This document shows, in pieces, positions 19,235-28,268 of a DNA stretch of 64,000 nt; positions within the stretch are counted from its first letter, which is position 1, and each line of letters begins with the position of its first letter. The stretch is from Usitatibacter rugosus (GTDB lineage Bacteria > Pseudomonadota > Gammaproteobacteria > Burkholderiales > Usitatibacteraceae): assembly GCF_013003965.1 (NCBI RefSeq), contig NZ_CP053069.1, positions 3,379,419 to 3,443,418 of the forward strand. The letters run 5' to 3'. The notes under the pieces are model-generated. The model saw only the letters and a list, made by a program, of their open reading frames with translations. It was not told the origin of the DNA and did no database searches. The position numbers and the translations under genes are program-made.

Positions 19235-20479
19235 ATGCGTGCTGCCCGCTCGGCCATCCCGTTTGCCGCTCCCCTGCTCGTCTTGTTCACCGGCCTGGTA
19301 CACGCCGGCCCGGTCAAGATCGGCGTGCTCGAAACCCTCTCCGGCCCCCAGGCCTCCACGGGCATCGCCTATCGCGCCGCCGTGCGCTATGCCGTCGACA
19401 AGCTCAACGCCGAAGGTGGCTGGAACGGCGCGCCCGTGCAACTGCTGGAGTACGACAACCAGGGCGGCCCGGCCGGCGCCTCGGACAAGCTCAAGGCCGC
19501 GGTCGCCGACGGCGTGCAGATCGTCGTGCAGGGCGGCTCCTCGGCCATCGGCGGGCAGATCACCGAAGACGTGCGCAAGCACAACCTGCGCAACCCCGGC
19601 CAGGAGATCGTCTACATCAACGTCGGAGCGGAGGCGTTGGAGCTCACGGGCGAGAAGTGCAACTTCCACCACTTCCGCTTCGCCGGCAACGCGCAGGTGC
19701 GCACCAAGGCGCTCGTGCAGGCGATGAAGCAGGCCAACGTCCTCGGCACGAAGGTCTACTCGATCAACCAGAACTACTCGTGGGGCCAGGACATGGAGCG
19801 CTCCATCGAGGAGAATGCGGGCCCTGGCGGATACCAAGTGGTTGCGAAGACGCTGCACGACGTGAACAAGATCCAGGACTTCGCGCCGTACGTCGCGAAG
19901 ATCAGCGCTTCGGGTGCCGATACGGTCATCACGGGCAACTGGTCGAACGACCTGCTGTTGATGATGAAAGCCTCGAAGGCGGCCGGCCTCAAGGTTCGTT
20001 TCGGCACCGTTTTCCTCGACCAGGTGGGCAACATCGCCAATGCCGGCGACCAGGCGGTCGGGCACTACGTCGCGCAGACCTTCAACCCGGAAGCAGCCGG
20101 GGAAGAAGGCGCGAAGTTCGTGGCCAGCTACAAGGCGAAGACCGGCCGCGTGCCCGTGGCCACCGAGCCGCAGACCGTGTTCGGCCTGGAGATGGTGGCC
20201 GACGCCCTCCGTCGTACCAAACCGAAAGCCGGCTCGCTCGACGTGAACGCGTTCGCCCGCAACCTGGAGACGACGAAGCTCAAGACTCCGATGGGTGAAT
20301 CCAGCATGCGCGCGAGCGACCACCAGGTGCTCCTGCCGCTGGTGGTATCCACCGTGTCCGCGGATGCGAAGTACAAGGCCGACGACACGGCGCTGGGATT
20401 CAAGCCGGTGAAGACGTTCACGGCCGAAGAGGCCGCCGTCCCGGCGCAGGGCAATTGCAAGATGCAGCGCCCGGGCTGA
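19235..20479 (+). CDS. Branched-chain-type ABC transporter substrate-binding protein
   Basis: A 414-residue periplasmic binding protein of the LivJ/Leu-Ile-Val type. The ATG at 19235 is preferred because GAGGAG lies just upstream and it opens a clean signal peptide (MRAARSAIPFAAPLLVLFTGLVHA). The mature protein starts GPVKIGVLETLSGPQASTG, the usual type I fold opening. It is the first gene of a five-gene cluster with two permeases and two ATPases. In catabolic loci such HAAT systems commonly import aromatic or aliphatic carboxylates rather than amino acids, which fits the neighbouring esterases and acyl-CoA ligase. Confidence 0.93.
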   Translation: MRAARSAIPFAAPLLVLFTGLVHAGPVKIGVLETLSGPQASTGIAYRAAVRYAVDKLNAEGGWNGAPVQLLEYDNQGGPAGASDKLKAAVADGVQIVVQGGSSAIGGQITEDVRKHNLRNPGQEIVYINVGAEALELTGEKCNFHHFRFAGNAQVRTKALVQAMKQANVLGTKVYSINQNYSWGQDMERSIEENAGPGGYQVVAKTLHDVNKIQDFAPYVAKISASGADTVITGNWSNDLLLMMKASKAAGLKVRFGTVFLDQVGNIANAGDQAVGHYVAQTFNPEAAGEEGAKFVASYKAKTGRVPVATEPQTVFGLEMVADALRRTKPKAGSLDVNAFARNLETTKLKTPMGESSMRASDHQVLLPLVVSTVSADAKYKADDTALGFKPVKTFTAEEAAVPAQGNCKMQRPG

Positions 20480-20480
20480 C

Positions 20481-21422
20481 CTGGACGCGTTCTTCTTCTC
20501 GCTGTTCAACGGCGCGGTCTACGGCCTGCTGCTGTTCATGGTGTCGGCCGGGCTGACGCTGGTCTTCGGGATGATGGGCGTGCTCAACTTCGCGCATGCC
20601 TCCTTCTACATGCTCGGGGCGTACTTCGCGTACTCGCTGCAAGGCGTGATCGGCTTCGGGCCGGCCGTCGTGCTGGCCGCGGTGCTCTCGGGTGGCGTGG
20701 GCGTGATCGTCGAACGCTTCTTCCTGCGGCGCGTGCACCAGTACGGCCACGCGCACGAGCTGCTGCTCACCTTCGGGCTGTCCTTCATCATCGCCGAGAC
20801 GATCAAGCTCGTCTTCGGCAACTACCCGGTCGACTACCGCATTCCCGCGGCTCTCGACTTCGCGGCGTTCACCCTCGGCCGCCAGCAATACCCCGTGTAC
20901 CGCGTGCTGATGGCGGGCGTGGCGATCGCGATGTTCGCGGCGCTCTTCCTGCTGCTGCGGTACACACGCATCGGCATCGTCGTGCGGGCGGCGATCTACA
21001 AGCCGCGCATGGCCGAGGCGCTGGGACACAACGTGAAGCTGGTGTTCATGGGCGTCTTTGGCGTCGGCGCCGCGCTGGCCGGACTGGCCGGTGCGGTCGC
21101 GGGCGCCTTCTACACCACCAACCCGAACATGGCGCTGGAAGTCGGCGTGATGGTGTTCGTGGTGGTCGTCGTGGGCGGCCTCGGCTCGCTGGGCGGTGCG
21201 ATGGTGGCGTCGTTGCTGATCGGCATCATCACTTCACTGGCGGTGGGCGTGGATCACAGCCTCGTGGACGTGTTTGCCCTGGTCGGTGCGGGCCCCTGGG
21301 CGCAGTCCACGGGCGGCTTATTGACGCTGAAACTCTCGAGCCTCGCCGCCACGCTGCCGTTCGCGTTGATGCTGTTGATCCTGCTCGTTCGGCCGGGCGG
21401 CCTGATGGGCGAGAAGGCCTGA
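20481..21422 (+). CDS. Branched-chain-type ABC transporter permease (LivH-like), probable CTG start
   Basis: A LivH-type inner-membrane permease with about eight hydrophobic helices and the typical GLTLVFGMMGVLNFAHASFYMLGAY motif region. The first ATG (20538) would cut the first helix in half (FSLFNGAVYGLLLFMVSAG). The frame stays open upstream, and the family N-terminus (MDAFxxxLxNG) is matched by LDAFFFSLFNGAVYG if translation begins at CTG 20481, directly after the preceding stop codon. I therefore extend to 20481; the start is uncertain. Product about 313 residues, the usual LivH size. Confidence 0.85.
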   Translation: MDAFFFSLFNGAVYGLLLFMVSAGLTLVFGMMGVLNFAHASFYMLGAYFAYSLQGVIGFGPAVVLAAVLSGGVGVIVERFFLRRVHQYGHAHELLLTFGLSFIIAETIKLVFGNYPVDYRIPAALDFAAFTLGRQQYPVYRVLMAGVAIAMFAALFLLLRYTRIGIVVRAAIYKPRMAEALGHNVKLVFMGVFGVGAALAGLAGAVAGAFYTTNPNMALEVGVMVFVVVVVGGLGSLGGAMVASLLIGIITSLAVGVDHSLVDVFALVGAGPWAQSTGGLLTLKLSSLAATLPFALMLLILLVRPGGLMGEKA

Positions 21423-21426
21423 CGCG

Positions 21427-22377
21427 ATGCGCACGCCCCTCCTCGCCTGCGCCGCGGGCCTCGCATTGCTGGCGGCGCTGCCCGCCGTGCTGCCTGCAGG
21501 CCTCCTCATCGCCTCGATCCAGATGCTCATCGCGGCCTTGTTCGCCAGCGCGTACAGCCTGCTCAGCGGCCGGGCAGGAATGCTGTCGTTCGGGCACGCG
21601 GCGTACTTCGGCGTGGGCGCCTTTGGAACCGTCCATGCGATGAACGCGTTCGGCGGCACGGGCCTGCTGCCCACGCCGTTGCTGCCGCTCGTCGGCGCCT
21701 TCGTCGGGCTCGCGGTGGGCATCGTGGCCGGCTGGTTCGCCACGAAGCGCGGCGGGACCGCCTTCGCGATGATCACGCTCGCGATCGCCGAGCTGCTGCA
21801 TTCGCTGGCGCCGCAGTTGAAGGGGCTGTTCGGCGGCGAGTCCGGCATCTCGGCCATGCGCGCTCCGGCGTGGGGCCTCACCTTCGGCTCGACGATGCAG
21901 GTGTACTACTTGGTCTTGGCGTGGGTGGCCGTCTCTCTCGCACTGCTGTACTGGCACACGCTCACGCCCGCGGGCCGGCTCACGCTGGCTTTGCGCGAGA
22001 ACTCGCATCGCCTGCGCTTCCTGGGCTACAACGTGCACGGCCTGGGCGTCTCGGCCTTCGCGATCTCGGCGATGTTCTCGGGCGTCGCGGGGAGCCTCCA
22101 GGCCCTGAACAACGAGGCCGCGAACTATGCCGTGTTCGACGCCGGCGTTTCGGCGGCCGTGGTCCTGAACAGCTACATCGGCGGCGTGGGCAGCTTCCTC
22201 GGGCCCGTGGTCGGTGCCGCGCTGATGACCCTCTTCGGATACGCCATGTCCGACGTCACGCAGTCGTGGATGCTCTACCAGGGCGTGTTGTTCGTACTGG
22301 TGATGATGTTCCTGCCCACGGGCCTGTCGGGGTTGTACGGCATGGGCGTGCGGCTGGTGAAAAGGCTGCGCTCATGA
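21427..22377 (+). CDS. Branched-chain-type ABC transporter permease (LivM-like)
   Basis: A 316-residue inner-membrane permease with roughly nine hydrophobic segments. The LivM hallmark is the region LLSGRAGMLSFGHAAYFGVGAFG near residues 45-65 and VGSFLGPVVGAALMTL near 255. It begins 4 bases after the LivH stop and its stop overlaps the LivG start (ATGA). It forms the translocation channel with LivH. Confidence 0.92.
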   Translation: MRTPLLACAAGLALLAALPAVLPAGLLIASIQMLIAALFASAYSLLSGRAGMLSFGHAAYFGVGAFGTVHAMNAFGGTGLLPTPLLPLVGAFVGLAVGIVAGWFATKRGGTAFAMITLAIAELLHSLAPQLKGLFGGESGISAMRAPAWGLTFGSTMQVYYLVLAWVAVSLALLYWHTLTPAGRLTLALRENSHRLRFLGYNVHGLGVSAFAISAMFSGVAGSLQALNNEAANYAVFDAGVSAAVVLNSYIGGVGSFLGPVVGAALMTLFGYAMSDVTQSWMLYQGVLFVLVMMFLPTGLSGLYGMGVRLVKRLRS

Positions 22378-23126
22378 GTGCCGCCCTCACCCTCCGCGGC
22401 CTGCGCAAGTCCTTCGGCGCCACCGAGATCATTCGCGGCGTGGATCTCGAGCTGCGCGCGGGCGAGCGCCGGGCGCTGATCGGTCCCAACGGCGCGGGCA
22501 AGTCCACGCTGTTCCATTTGATCTCCGGCAACCTGCGGCCCACGTCGGGCGAGATCGAGCTCGACGGGCAGCGCATCGAGGGCTGGTCGCCGGAGCGGGT
22601 CAATCGCCTGGGGCTGGCGCGGTCCTTCCAGATCACCAACATCTTTCCCAAGCTGAGCGTGTTCGAGAACGTGCGCATCGCGGTGATGCAGCGCTACAGC
22701 CTGCAGTACGTCTTCTGGCGCCGCATCGAGCGAGTGAGCAACCTGCGCGAGAAGGTGGATCAACTGCTGGAGCGCGTGCGCCTGCAGCACCAGGCCCACA
22801 CGCTGGCCGGCGAGATGACCTACTCCGGGCAACGCTCGCTCGAGCTGGCGATGACGCTGGCCTCCGATCCCAAGGTGATCCTGCTGGACGAGCCCATGGC
22901 CGGCATGTCGAGCGAGGAGACGCAGTACACCGCGGAGCTGATCCGCGAGGTTACGGCGGGGCGAACGCTCTTGCTGGTGGAGCACGACATGGACGTCGTG
23001 TTCTCACTCGGCGAACGAATCAGCGTGCTGGTCTATGGCGAGATCATCGCCACCGGCACTCCCGATGAGATACGACAGCACCAGGGCGTTCGGCAAGCCT
23101 ATCTCGGCGAGGAGCACGCAGCATGA
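22374..23126 (+). CDS. Branched-chain-type ABC transporter ATPase (LivG-like)
   Basis: A 250-residue ABC ATPase. Walker A is GPNGAGKST (about 39-47), the family-specific signature is MTYSGQRSLELAM (in place of LSGGQ), Walker B is VILLDEPMAGM, and the switch His is in LVEHDMDVV. The LivG-type insert ARSFQITNIFPKLSVFENV is present. Start chosen at the ATG overlapping the LivM stop by 4 bases. Confidence 0.93.
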   Translation: MSAALTLRGLRKSFGATEIIRGVDLELRAGERRALIGPNGAGKSTLFHLISGNLRPTSGEIELDGQRIEGWSPERVNRLGLARSFQITNIFPKLSVFENVRIAVMQRYSLQYVFWRRIERVSNLREKVDQLLERVRLQHQAHTLAGEMTYSGQRSLELAMTLASDPKVILLDEPMAGMSSEETQYTAELIREVTAGRTLLLVEHDMDVVFSLGERISVLVYGEIIATGTPDEIRQHQGVRQAYLGEEHAA

Positions 23127-23836
23127 CGGCGCCCTTGTTGCACGTGGAGGGATTGCACGCGCACTACGGCAAGAGCCACGTGCTGCGCGGCGTGACGCTC
23201 TCGGCGGAGCGCGGGGAGGTCGTGAGCCTGCTGGGGCGCAACGGCTCGGGCCGCTCGACGACGCTGAAGGCCATCATGGGACTGGTGCCGCCGAGTGCCG
23301 GCCGCGTCGAACTCGGTGGCCGCGCGCTGGCAGGCGCGCCGCCGCACACCATCTGCCGCGCGGGGCTCGCCTACGTGCCGGAAGAGCGCGAGGTCTTCGC
23401 GAACCTCACGGTGGACGAGAACCTGCGCATGGGCGAGCAAGCGCCCGTGGCCGGTGCCGTCCGCTGGAGCGTGGCGCAGATGTTCGACTACTTCCCGCGC
23501 CTGAGGGAACGGCGCAGCGCCAAGGCGGGCAGCTTGTCCGGCGGCGAGCAGCAGATGCTCACGATCTGCCGCTCGCTGCTCGGCAACCCGCTCGCCATCC
23601 TGATCGACGAGCCCACCGAGGGACTGGCGCCGATGATCGTCTCGCAGGTGGCCGAGTTCATCCTCGACATGCAGCGCCAGGGCGTGGCGGTCGTGCTGGT
23701 GGAACAGAAGCTCGCCATCGCGCTGAAGGTCTCCACCCGCGTGTGCGTGATGGGCCATGGCCAGATCGTGTTCGAGGGCCGCTCCGAAGAACTGCAAGTC
23801 AACCAAGGAATGATCGCGCAATGGTTAGCCGTCTGA
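23123..23836 (+). CDS. Branched-chain-type ABC transporter ATPase (LivF-like) with variant Walker A
   Basis: A 237-residue ATPase with LivF features (YVPEEREVFANLTVDENL, LSGGEQQMLTICRSL signature, ILIDEPTEGLAP Walker B, VLVEQKLAIAL switch). The Walker A motif reads GRNGSGRST, with Arg where the phosphate-binding Lys is expected. The codon (CGC) is clear in the sequence. LivG of the pair keeps the normal Lys, so the heterodimer may have one degenerate site. It overlaps LivG by 4 bases and the following SDR gene by 16 bases. Confidence 0.92.
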   Translation: MTAPLLHVEGLHAHYGKSHVLRGVTLSAERGEVVSLLGRNGSGRSTTLKAIMGLVPPSAGRVELGGRALAGAPPHTICRAGLAYVPEEREVFANLTVDENLRMGEQAPVAGAVRWSVAQMFDYFPRLRERRSAKAGSLSGGEQQMLTICRSLLGNPLAILIDEPTEGLAPMIVSQVAEFILDMQRQGVAVVLVEQKLAIALKVSTRVCVMGHGQIVFEGRSEELQVNQGMIAQWLAV

Positions 23837-24723
23837 ACACCAAGTTGCTGCAGGACAGGGTTGCCATCGTGACCGGTGCGGGCGGTGGCCTTGGAAAGGC
23901 GCACGTCCTCGAGCTCATCCGCCATGGGGCGCGCGTGATCGTCAACGACATCGCCGGCCGCGACGATGGCGCCGCGGCGCAAGCCGTTGCCCACGAGGTC
24001 GCGATCCGCGGTGGCGAGGCCGCGGTGCATCTCGGCGACGTGACCTCCCCCGCCGACATGGAAGCGATGGCCGCGCTCGCCATCGCCCGCTGGGGCCGCA
24101 TCGACATCCTGGTGAACAACGCCGGCATCCTGCGCGACAAGACCTTCGCGAAGATGCCGCTCGAGGACTTCCGGCGCGTGCTCGACGTCCACGTGATGGG
24201 CGCCGTGAACGCGACCAAGGCGGTGTGGGCGCACATGGTGGCCCAGAACTACGGCCGCATCGTGATGACCACCTCGTCCTCGGGCCTCTACGGGAACTTC
24301 GGCCAGTCGAACTACGGCGCGGCCAAGATGGCGCTGGTAGGCCTCATGCAGACGCTGGCGCTGGAAGGTGCCAAGTACGGCGTGCACGTCAACTGCCTGG
24401 CGCCCACCGCGGCGACCGGCATGACCGAGAGCGTCTTGCCGCCGCACGCACTGGCCCATCTGGGTGCGGAACGCGTGAGCCCGGCCCTCATCGCGCTCGT
24501 GGGCGACAAAGCGCCGTCGCGAATGATCCTGCTGGCCGGAGCCGGCAGCTTCGAGTGCGCCCACATCACGATGACGCGGGGTGTCTACCTGGGCGATGCG
24601 GCCGACACCGCCGAGCAGCTCTGCGCCCGGCTGGGTGACGTGGCGGCGCGCGCGGGCGAAACCGTTCCGGAGTCGGGATGGGAGCAGTACCAGATGGAAA
24701 TCCTCAAGGCCACCGCCGCGTAG
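23821..24723 (+). CDS. SDR-family oxidoreductase, (3R)-hydroxyacyl-CoA dehydrogenase-like
   Basis: A 300-residue short-chain dehydrogenase beginning [32 protein letters not shown]. Cofactor motif [25 protein letters not shown] and the YGAAK active site are followed by a C-terminal extension (to about 300) typical of the peroxisomal multifunctional-enzyme/17-beta-HSD4-like group, which oxidises 3-hydroxyacyl-CoA. That would fit beta-oxidation of an acid activated by the ligase at 15131. It overlaps livF by 16 bases, so it is the last gene of the transporter operon. Confidence 0.88.
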   Translation: MVSRLNTKLLQDRVAIVTGAGGGLGKAHVLELIRHGARVIVNDIAGRDDGAAAQAVAHEVAIRGGEAAVHLGDVTSPADMEAMAALAIARWGRIDILVNNAGILRDKTFAKMPLEDFRRVLDVHVMGAVNATKAVWAHMVAQNYGRIVMTTSSSGLYGNFGQSNYGAAKMALVGLMQTLALEGAKYGVHVNCLAPTAATGMTESVLPPHALAHLGAERVSPALIALVGDKAPSRMILLAGAGSFECAHITMTRGVYLGDAADTAEQLCARLGDVAARAGETVPESGWEQYQMEILKATAA

Positions 24724-24742
24724 CCGGCACACGGAGATCTCG

Positions 24743-26206
24743 ATGGATCCGCTGTCGCTCCGAGAGCTTTGCCTGGTGGCCTGCGTGGTTGCGCTGCTGG
24801 CCTTGTGTGCGTGGTTGGCATGGCGCCCGCGCGCCTCGAAGGACATCGCGCACATCGTGCGGATCACCGACCGCATGGCCAGCGGCGAGCTGCTGGGAGA
24901 CGTTCGGGCAGCGACCACCGGCAGCCACGACGCGCGGCGGCTGCACGAGTCGGTCCTGAAGATCAGCAGCACGCTCACGGACATCGTGAGGCAGGTGCGT
25001 TCCAGCGCCGAGGCGGTCGCGGCCGGCTCCGGCATGCTCGCCGAAGGCAACGCGCAGCTCACGGACCGCACGCAGGCACAGGCTGCTTCGCTGGAGGAAA
25101 CCGCGAGCGGCATGGAGGCGTTGGCCGCGAGCGCACGCCGCAACGCCGAGAATTGCGAACGAGCGAACACGTTGGCCGGCCAGTCGCGCGACGTGGCGGC
25201 GCAAGCCTCGGAGCGCATGCAGGAGGTCGCGGCCACGATGGGGAAGATCGACGACAGCGCGCGCCGTGTGGGCGAGATCCTGGACACGGTGAAGCGCATC
25301 GCCTTCCAGACCAACATCCTGGCGCTGAACGCCGCGGTCGAGGCTGCACGCGCGGGCGAGCAGGGCCGCGGTTTCGCGGTCGTGGCCTCGGAGGTGCGCG
25401 AGCTGGCACATCGAAGCGCCGAGGCCGTGAAGGAAATCCATGCGTTGATCGGGGAATCGATCGCGAATGTCGAGGCGGGCCGGCAACTCGTGGACCAGGC
25501 CGGGGAAACGATGACGAGGGTGGTGACGAGCGTCGCTGAGGTCACCGAAGTCCTGGGCGCGATCGCGCTGGCCTCGCGCGAGCAGAGCTCCGGCGTGCAG
25601 GAGATCAACCATGCCATCGCGCAGGCCGACACCGTGACGCAGCAGAACGCGGCCCTGGTCGAGGAGGCGGCGGCCACCGCGGAGTCGTTCCGGCACGAGG
25701 CTCGCCAGTTGGTCGAAGCCGTGGGCCGCTTCAAGACCGACCGCAGCGACGACCGTGGGCGCGTCATCGCGTTGGTCAAAGAGGCCGTGGAGCATGTGCG
25801 CCACCATGGCGTGAAGCAGGCCTGTGCGGATCTCAACGATCCTCGCGGCCTCTTCGTACGCGGCGAGGATTACGTCTTCGCCCTCTCCGCCAACGGCACG
25901 CAGCTCGCCTTCGCGCCGGATCCCAGCATCGTGGGCAAGAACAACATCGACGAGAAGGACCCCGGCGGCAAGGCGGTGGGACGCGAGATCCTGAAGGTCG
26001 CGAACGGTGCCGGCTTCGGATGGGTGGACTACCTCTTTCGGAATCCCGCGACCGGACGGATCGCGCCGAAGTCGGTGTACGTGGAGGCGGTGGAGGGGAT
26101 CATCCTCGGCTGCGGCATCTACATGCAGAAGGACACCGAGACCGCCCAGCCGGAAATCCTGCGGCGCGCACGCCCCCGCCTCATCGCCCGGCCGCGCCTT
26201 TCATGA
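24743..26206 (+). CDS. Methyl-accepting chemotaxis-type transducer with C-terminal Cache domain
   Basis: A 487-residue receptor. One transmembrane helix lies at about residues 7-28; there is no periplasmic sensor between two helices. The MCP signalling coiled coil spans about 60-330, with the conserved tip [43 protein letters not shown]. After it, residues about 350-475 form a single Cache-2-like domain ([66 protein letters not shown]). The sensor is therefore cytoplasmic and C-terminal. It probably senses the imported compound or a metabolite. The ATG at 24743 is 19 bases after the SDR stop, with GGAG upstream. Confidence 0.88.
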   Translation: MDPLSLRELCLVACVVALLALCAWLAWRPRASKDIAHIVRITDRMASGELLGDVRAATTGSHDARRLHESVLKISSTLTDIVRQVRSSAEAVAAGSGMLAEGNAQLTDRTQAQAASLEETASGMEALAASARRNAENCERANTLAGQSRDVAAQASERMQEVAATMGKIDDSARRVGEILDTVKRIAFQTNILALNAAVEAARAGEQGRGFAVVASEVRELAHRSAEAVKEIHALIGESIANVEAGRQLVDQAGETMTRVVTSVAEVTEVLGAIALASREQSSGVQEINHAIAQADTVTQQNAALVEEAAATAESFRHEARQLVEAVGRFKTDRSDDRGRVIALVKEAVEHVRHHGVKQACADLNDPRGLFVRGEDYVFALSANGTQLAFAPDPSIVGKNNIDEKDPGGKAVGREILKVANGAGFGWVDYLFRNPATGRIAPKSVYVEAVEGIILGCGIYMQKDTETAQPEILRRARPRLIARPRLS

Positions 26207-26913
26207 AGATCGAGAACGCCGTTGCCTTCGTCACCGGTGCCAACCGCGGCATCGGACTGGTCTTCACGCAAGAGCTGCTCGCCCGCGGTGTGCGCAAGGT
26301 CTACGCCGCCGCGCGTGAGCCCGCCACGATCGCTGCCCAACGCGGCGTGGAGGCTGTCCGCCTCGATGTCACCCGGCCCGATGAGGCGGCTGCGGCGGTA
26401 GCTCGCGCAGGCGACGTCACGCTTCTCGTCAACAACGCCGGCGTGGCCCACCAGGGTGGCTTCCTCACGCCCGGCAGCGAGGCACTCGCCCATCGCATGC
26501 TCGAGGTCAATTTCTTCGGGATGCTGCGCATGAGCCGGGCTTTCGCGCCCGTGCTCGCGGCCAACGGCGGGGGCGCGCTGTTGAACGTGCTCTCCATCGC
26601 CTCGTGGGTCAACGGCGGACAGCTCGCGGCCTACGCAGCCAGCAAGTCGGCCGCCTGGTCGCTCACCAATGCGTTGCGACACGAGCTGCGTCCGGAAGGG
26701 ACGCAGGTCCTGGCGCTGCACATGGCGTACGTCGATACCGACATGGTGCGTGGCATCGACGAGCCCAAGACAAGCGCGCTGGAGATCGTGCAATACGCGC
26801 TCGACGGACTGGAAGCCGGCCTGGACGAAGTGCTCGCCGACGAGCGCACGCGCCTCGTGAAGCAGGGGCTCACGGCCCCGAGGCCGAGCTACCTGCCGCC
26901 GCGCGCTGGCTGA
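26203..26913 (+). CDS. SDR-family oxidoreductase
   Basis: A 236-residue short-chain dehydrogenase starting [18 protein letters not shown], overlapping the chemotaxis gene by 4 bases (ATGA). [10 protein letters not shown] and YAASKSAAW give the Asn and Tyr-Lys active-site positions; the expected Ser is in NVLSIASW. The substrate is unknown. It is the last gene before a palindromic intergenic element. Confidence 0.88.
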   Translation: MKIENAVAFVTGANRGIGLVFTQELLARGVRKVYAAAREPATIAAQRGVEAVRLDVTRPDEAAAAVARAGDVTLLVNNAGVAHQGGFLTPGSEALAHRMLEVNFFGMLRMSRAFAPVLAANGGGALLNVLSIASWVNGGQLAAYAASKSAAWSLTNALRHELRPEGTQVLALHMAYVDTDMVRGIDEPKTSALEIVQYALDGLEAGLDEVLADERTRLVKQGLTAPRPSYLPPRAG

Positions 26914-26937
26914 GAAGTACGCGCTGGAGCTGGGTGA

Positions 26938-27090
26938 GGGACGAGGTACCTCAAACCAGCAAAATGCATTCGCCCGATCCACTGGATTCATCAAGTGATC
27001 CAGTGGACCAAGAGACTGATCCCGGGGATCACTTGGGGAATCCCCTGGACCAGGTGAATGCCGTTTCTGTTTTCGGCCAGCCTCTCATCC
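26938..27090. repeat. Imperfect palindromic intergenic element (copy A)
   Basis: About 150 bp rich in GATCC/GGATC blocks. The left arm (26941-26990) and the inverse complement of the right arm (about 27030-27090) share AAAC.AG.AAA.GCATTC..C and TCCA.TGGATT blocks. The left arm is also recognisably similar to the element at 35826, with GAGGTA.CTC.AAAC followed by AAATGCATTCG and GATCCA.TGGAT. The right arm runs about 6 bp into the 3' end of the lipoprotein gene, whose stop is at 27085. It may be a small non-autonomous palindromic repeat; no transposase is seen. Confidence 0.5.
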
Positions 27091-28119
27091 GCCCGTGCGG
27101 AGCGCCCCATCCAGCCACTTCGACAGCCATTCGGCGATCTCGAGGCTGTTGGTGTCCTGCATGAGCATGTGCGAGTTGCCGGGAATGCCGATCTCCGGGA
27201 GCACGACGAGCTGCGCCTTGCCTCCGCGCGCGTTGGCCGCGGCGACGAACTCACGGCACAGCTTCAGGCGCGGCGCCCAGCGCGGTGAGAGCTCCATGTA
27301 GTCGCCGTACAGCACGAGAATCGGCATCTTCGTATAGGGCGTGAGGTCGCTGGTGACCGCCGGGCAGGCGCTGGGCTCGATGGAGACGATGGCGGCGATG
27401 CCGGTCGTATCGAGCGCGGCGGCCTGGAACGGATAGATGCCCGATTGCGAATGGCTCATGAGGACCGCGCCGTTGAGCTTGCGCGCGAGCTCACCCAGCG
27501 AGGGCACCGTGGGGTTGGGCATCGGCAGCGCATTGAACCAGTCCGGCACCATCTGCTTCCAGAACTCGGCCTGTGCATCGAGCGGGAACTTCATGCCGGG
27601 GAATGTCTTCCCGTGCTCCGGCCCGAAACGAAAGATGGCCCACGCCGGCTCCTGGCCCGCGGCGAAAAGGGTCGGCAGCGTGTCGGGTGCGGCGGCGCCG
27701 GCCTTCACCTGGTTGATCGCGGCCGGGTTCCAGGCGGAGCGCCCACGCCACGCTTGATCGACCACGTAGGTTCCGTAGCCCTTGCGCAGGAAGAACTCGT
27801 CCCAGCCCATGCGGCCGTCGGGCGTGGTCTCCCAGGTCTTACCCGTGAGGCAGCAGCCGTGGACCATCACGATCGGGAAGCGCTTGGCCGAAGGCGGCAC
27901 CTGGTAGCGGACGTACATCTGGTCGACGACGATGGTGCCGGCCGCGGTGACCGTGGGCACCATCGACATCTTGTCGGAGCGCACTTCGCGCCCGCCGACG
28001 AAGAAGCTGCCCTGCTTCGCGATCACGAGATCGCCCTGCATCGTGGGCTGGGAAGCGCAACCGCCGACCAGCAGCGTTACGCCGGCGACAACAAGTGCGG
28101 CAAGGGTTCTGGCGGTCAT
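27085..28119 (-). CDS. Lipoprotein alpha/beta hydrolase (putative esterase)
   Basis: A 344-residue protein whose start was set at 28119 because GGAGGAGC precedes it and it opens a lipoprotein signal (MTARTLAALVVAGVTLLVGGCASQP; lipobox LVGG-C). The fold is alpha/beta hydrolase: oxyanion VMVHGCCLTGKTWETTPDG, nucleophile elbow LMSHSQSG (about 225), and a late His in GNSHMLMQD. It resembles a lipase-like group acting on small esters. It would be anchored in the outer or inner membrane facing the periplasm, extending the esterase theme of this region. It is divergent from the SDR gene at 28269. Confidence 0.85.
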   Translation of the reverse strand: MTARTLAALVVAGVTLLVGGCASQPTMQGDLVIAKQGSFFVGGREVRSDKMSMVPTVTAAGTIVVDQMYVRYQVPPSAKRFPIVMVHGCCLTGKTWETTPDGRMGWDEFFLRKGYGTYVVDQAWRGRSAWNPAAINQVKAGAAAPDTLPTLFAAGQEPAWAIFRFGPEHGKTFPGMKFPLDAQAEFWKQMVPDWFNALPMPNPTVPSLGELARKLNGAVLMSHSQSGIYPFQAAALDTTGIAAIVSIEPSACPAVTSDLTPYTKMPILVLYGDYMELSPRWAPRLKLCREFVAAANARGGKAQLVVLPEIGIPGNSHMLMQDTNSLEIAEWLSKWLDGALRTGG

Positions 28120-28268
28120 GAGGGCTCCTCCCATGTTTTCTTAGTCTTCGGAGTATGCCAGCGGGGATGCGGCAGATTGGCACCATCCGATTGAAGAATG
28201 GCACCGCCTGCCAGTGTGGTGTCGCACCCGCGTCGATAGTGTGGGGCTCATTCAACAAGGAGCGCCAC

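Noticed and set aside
26938-27090. CRISPR-like repeat array in the GATC-rich stretch
   Set aside because: Units are short, irregularly spaced and partly palindromic, without equal-length spacers or cas genes.
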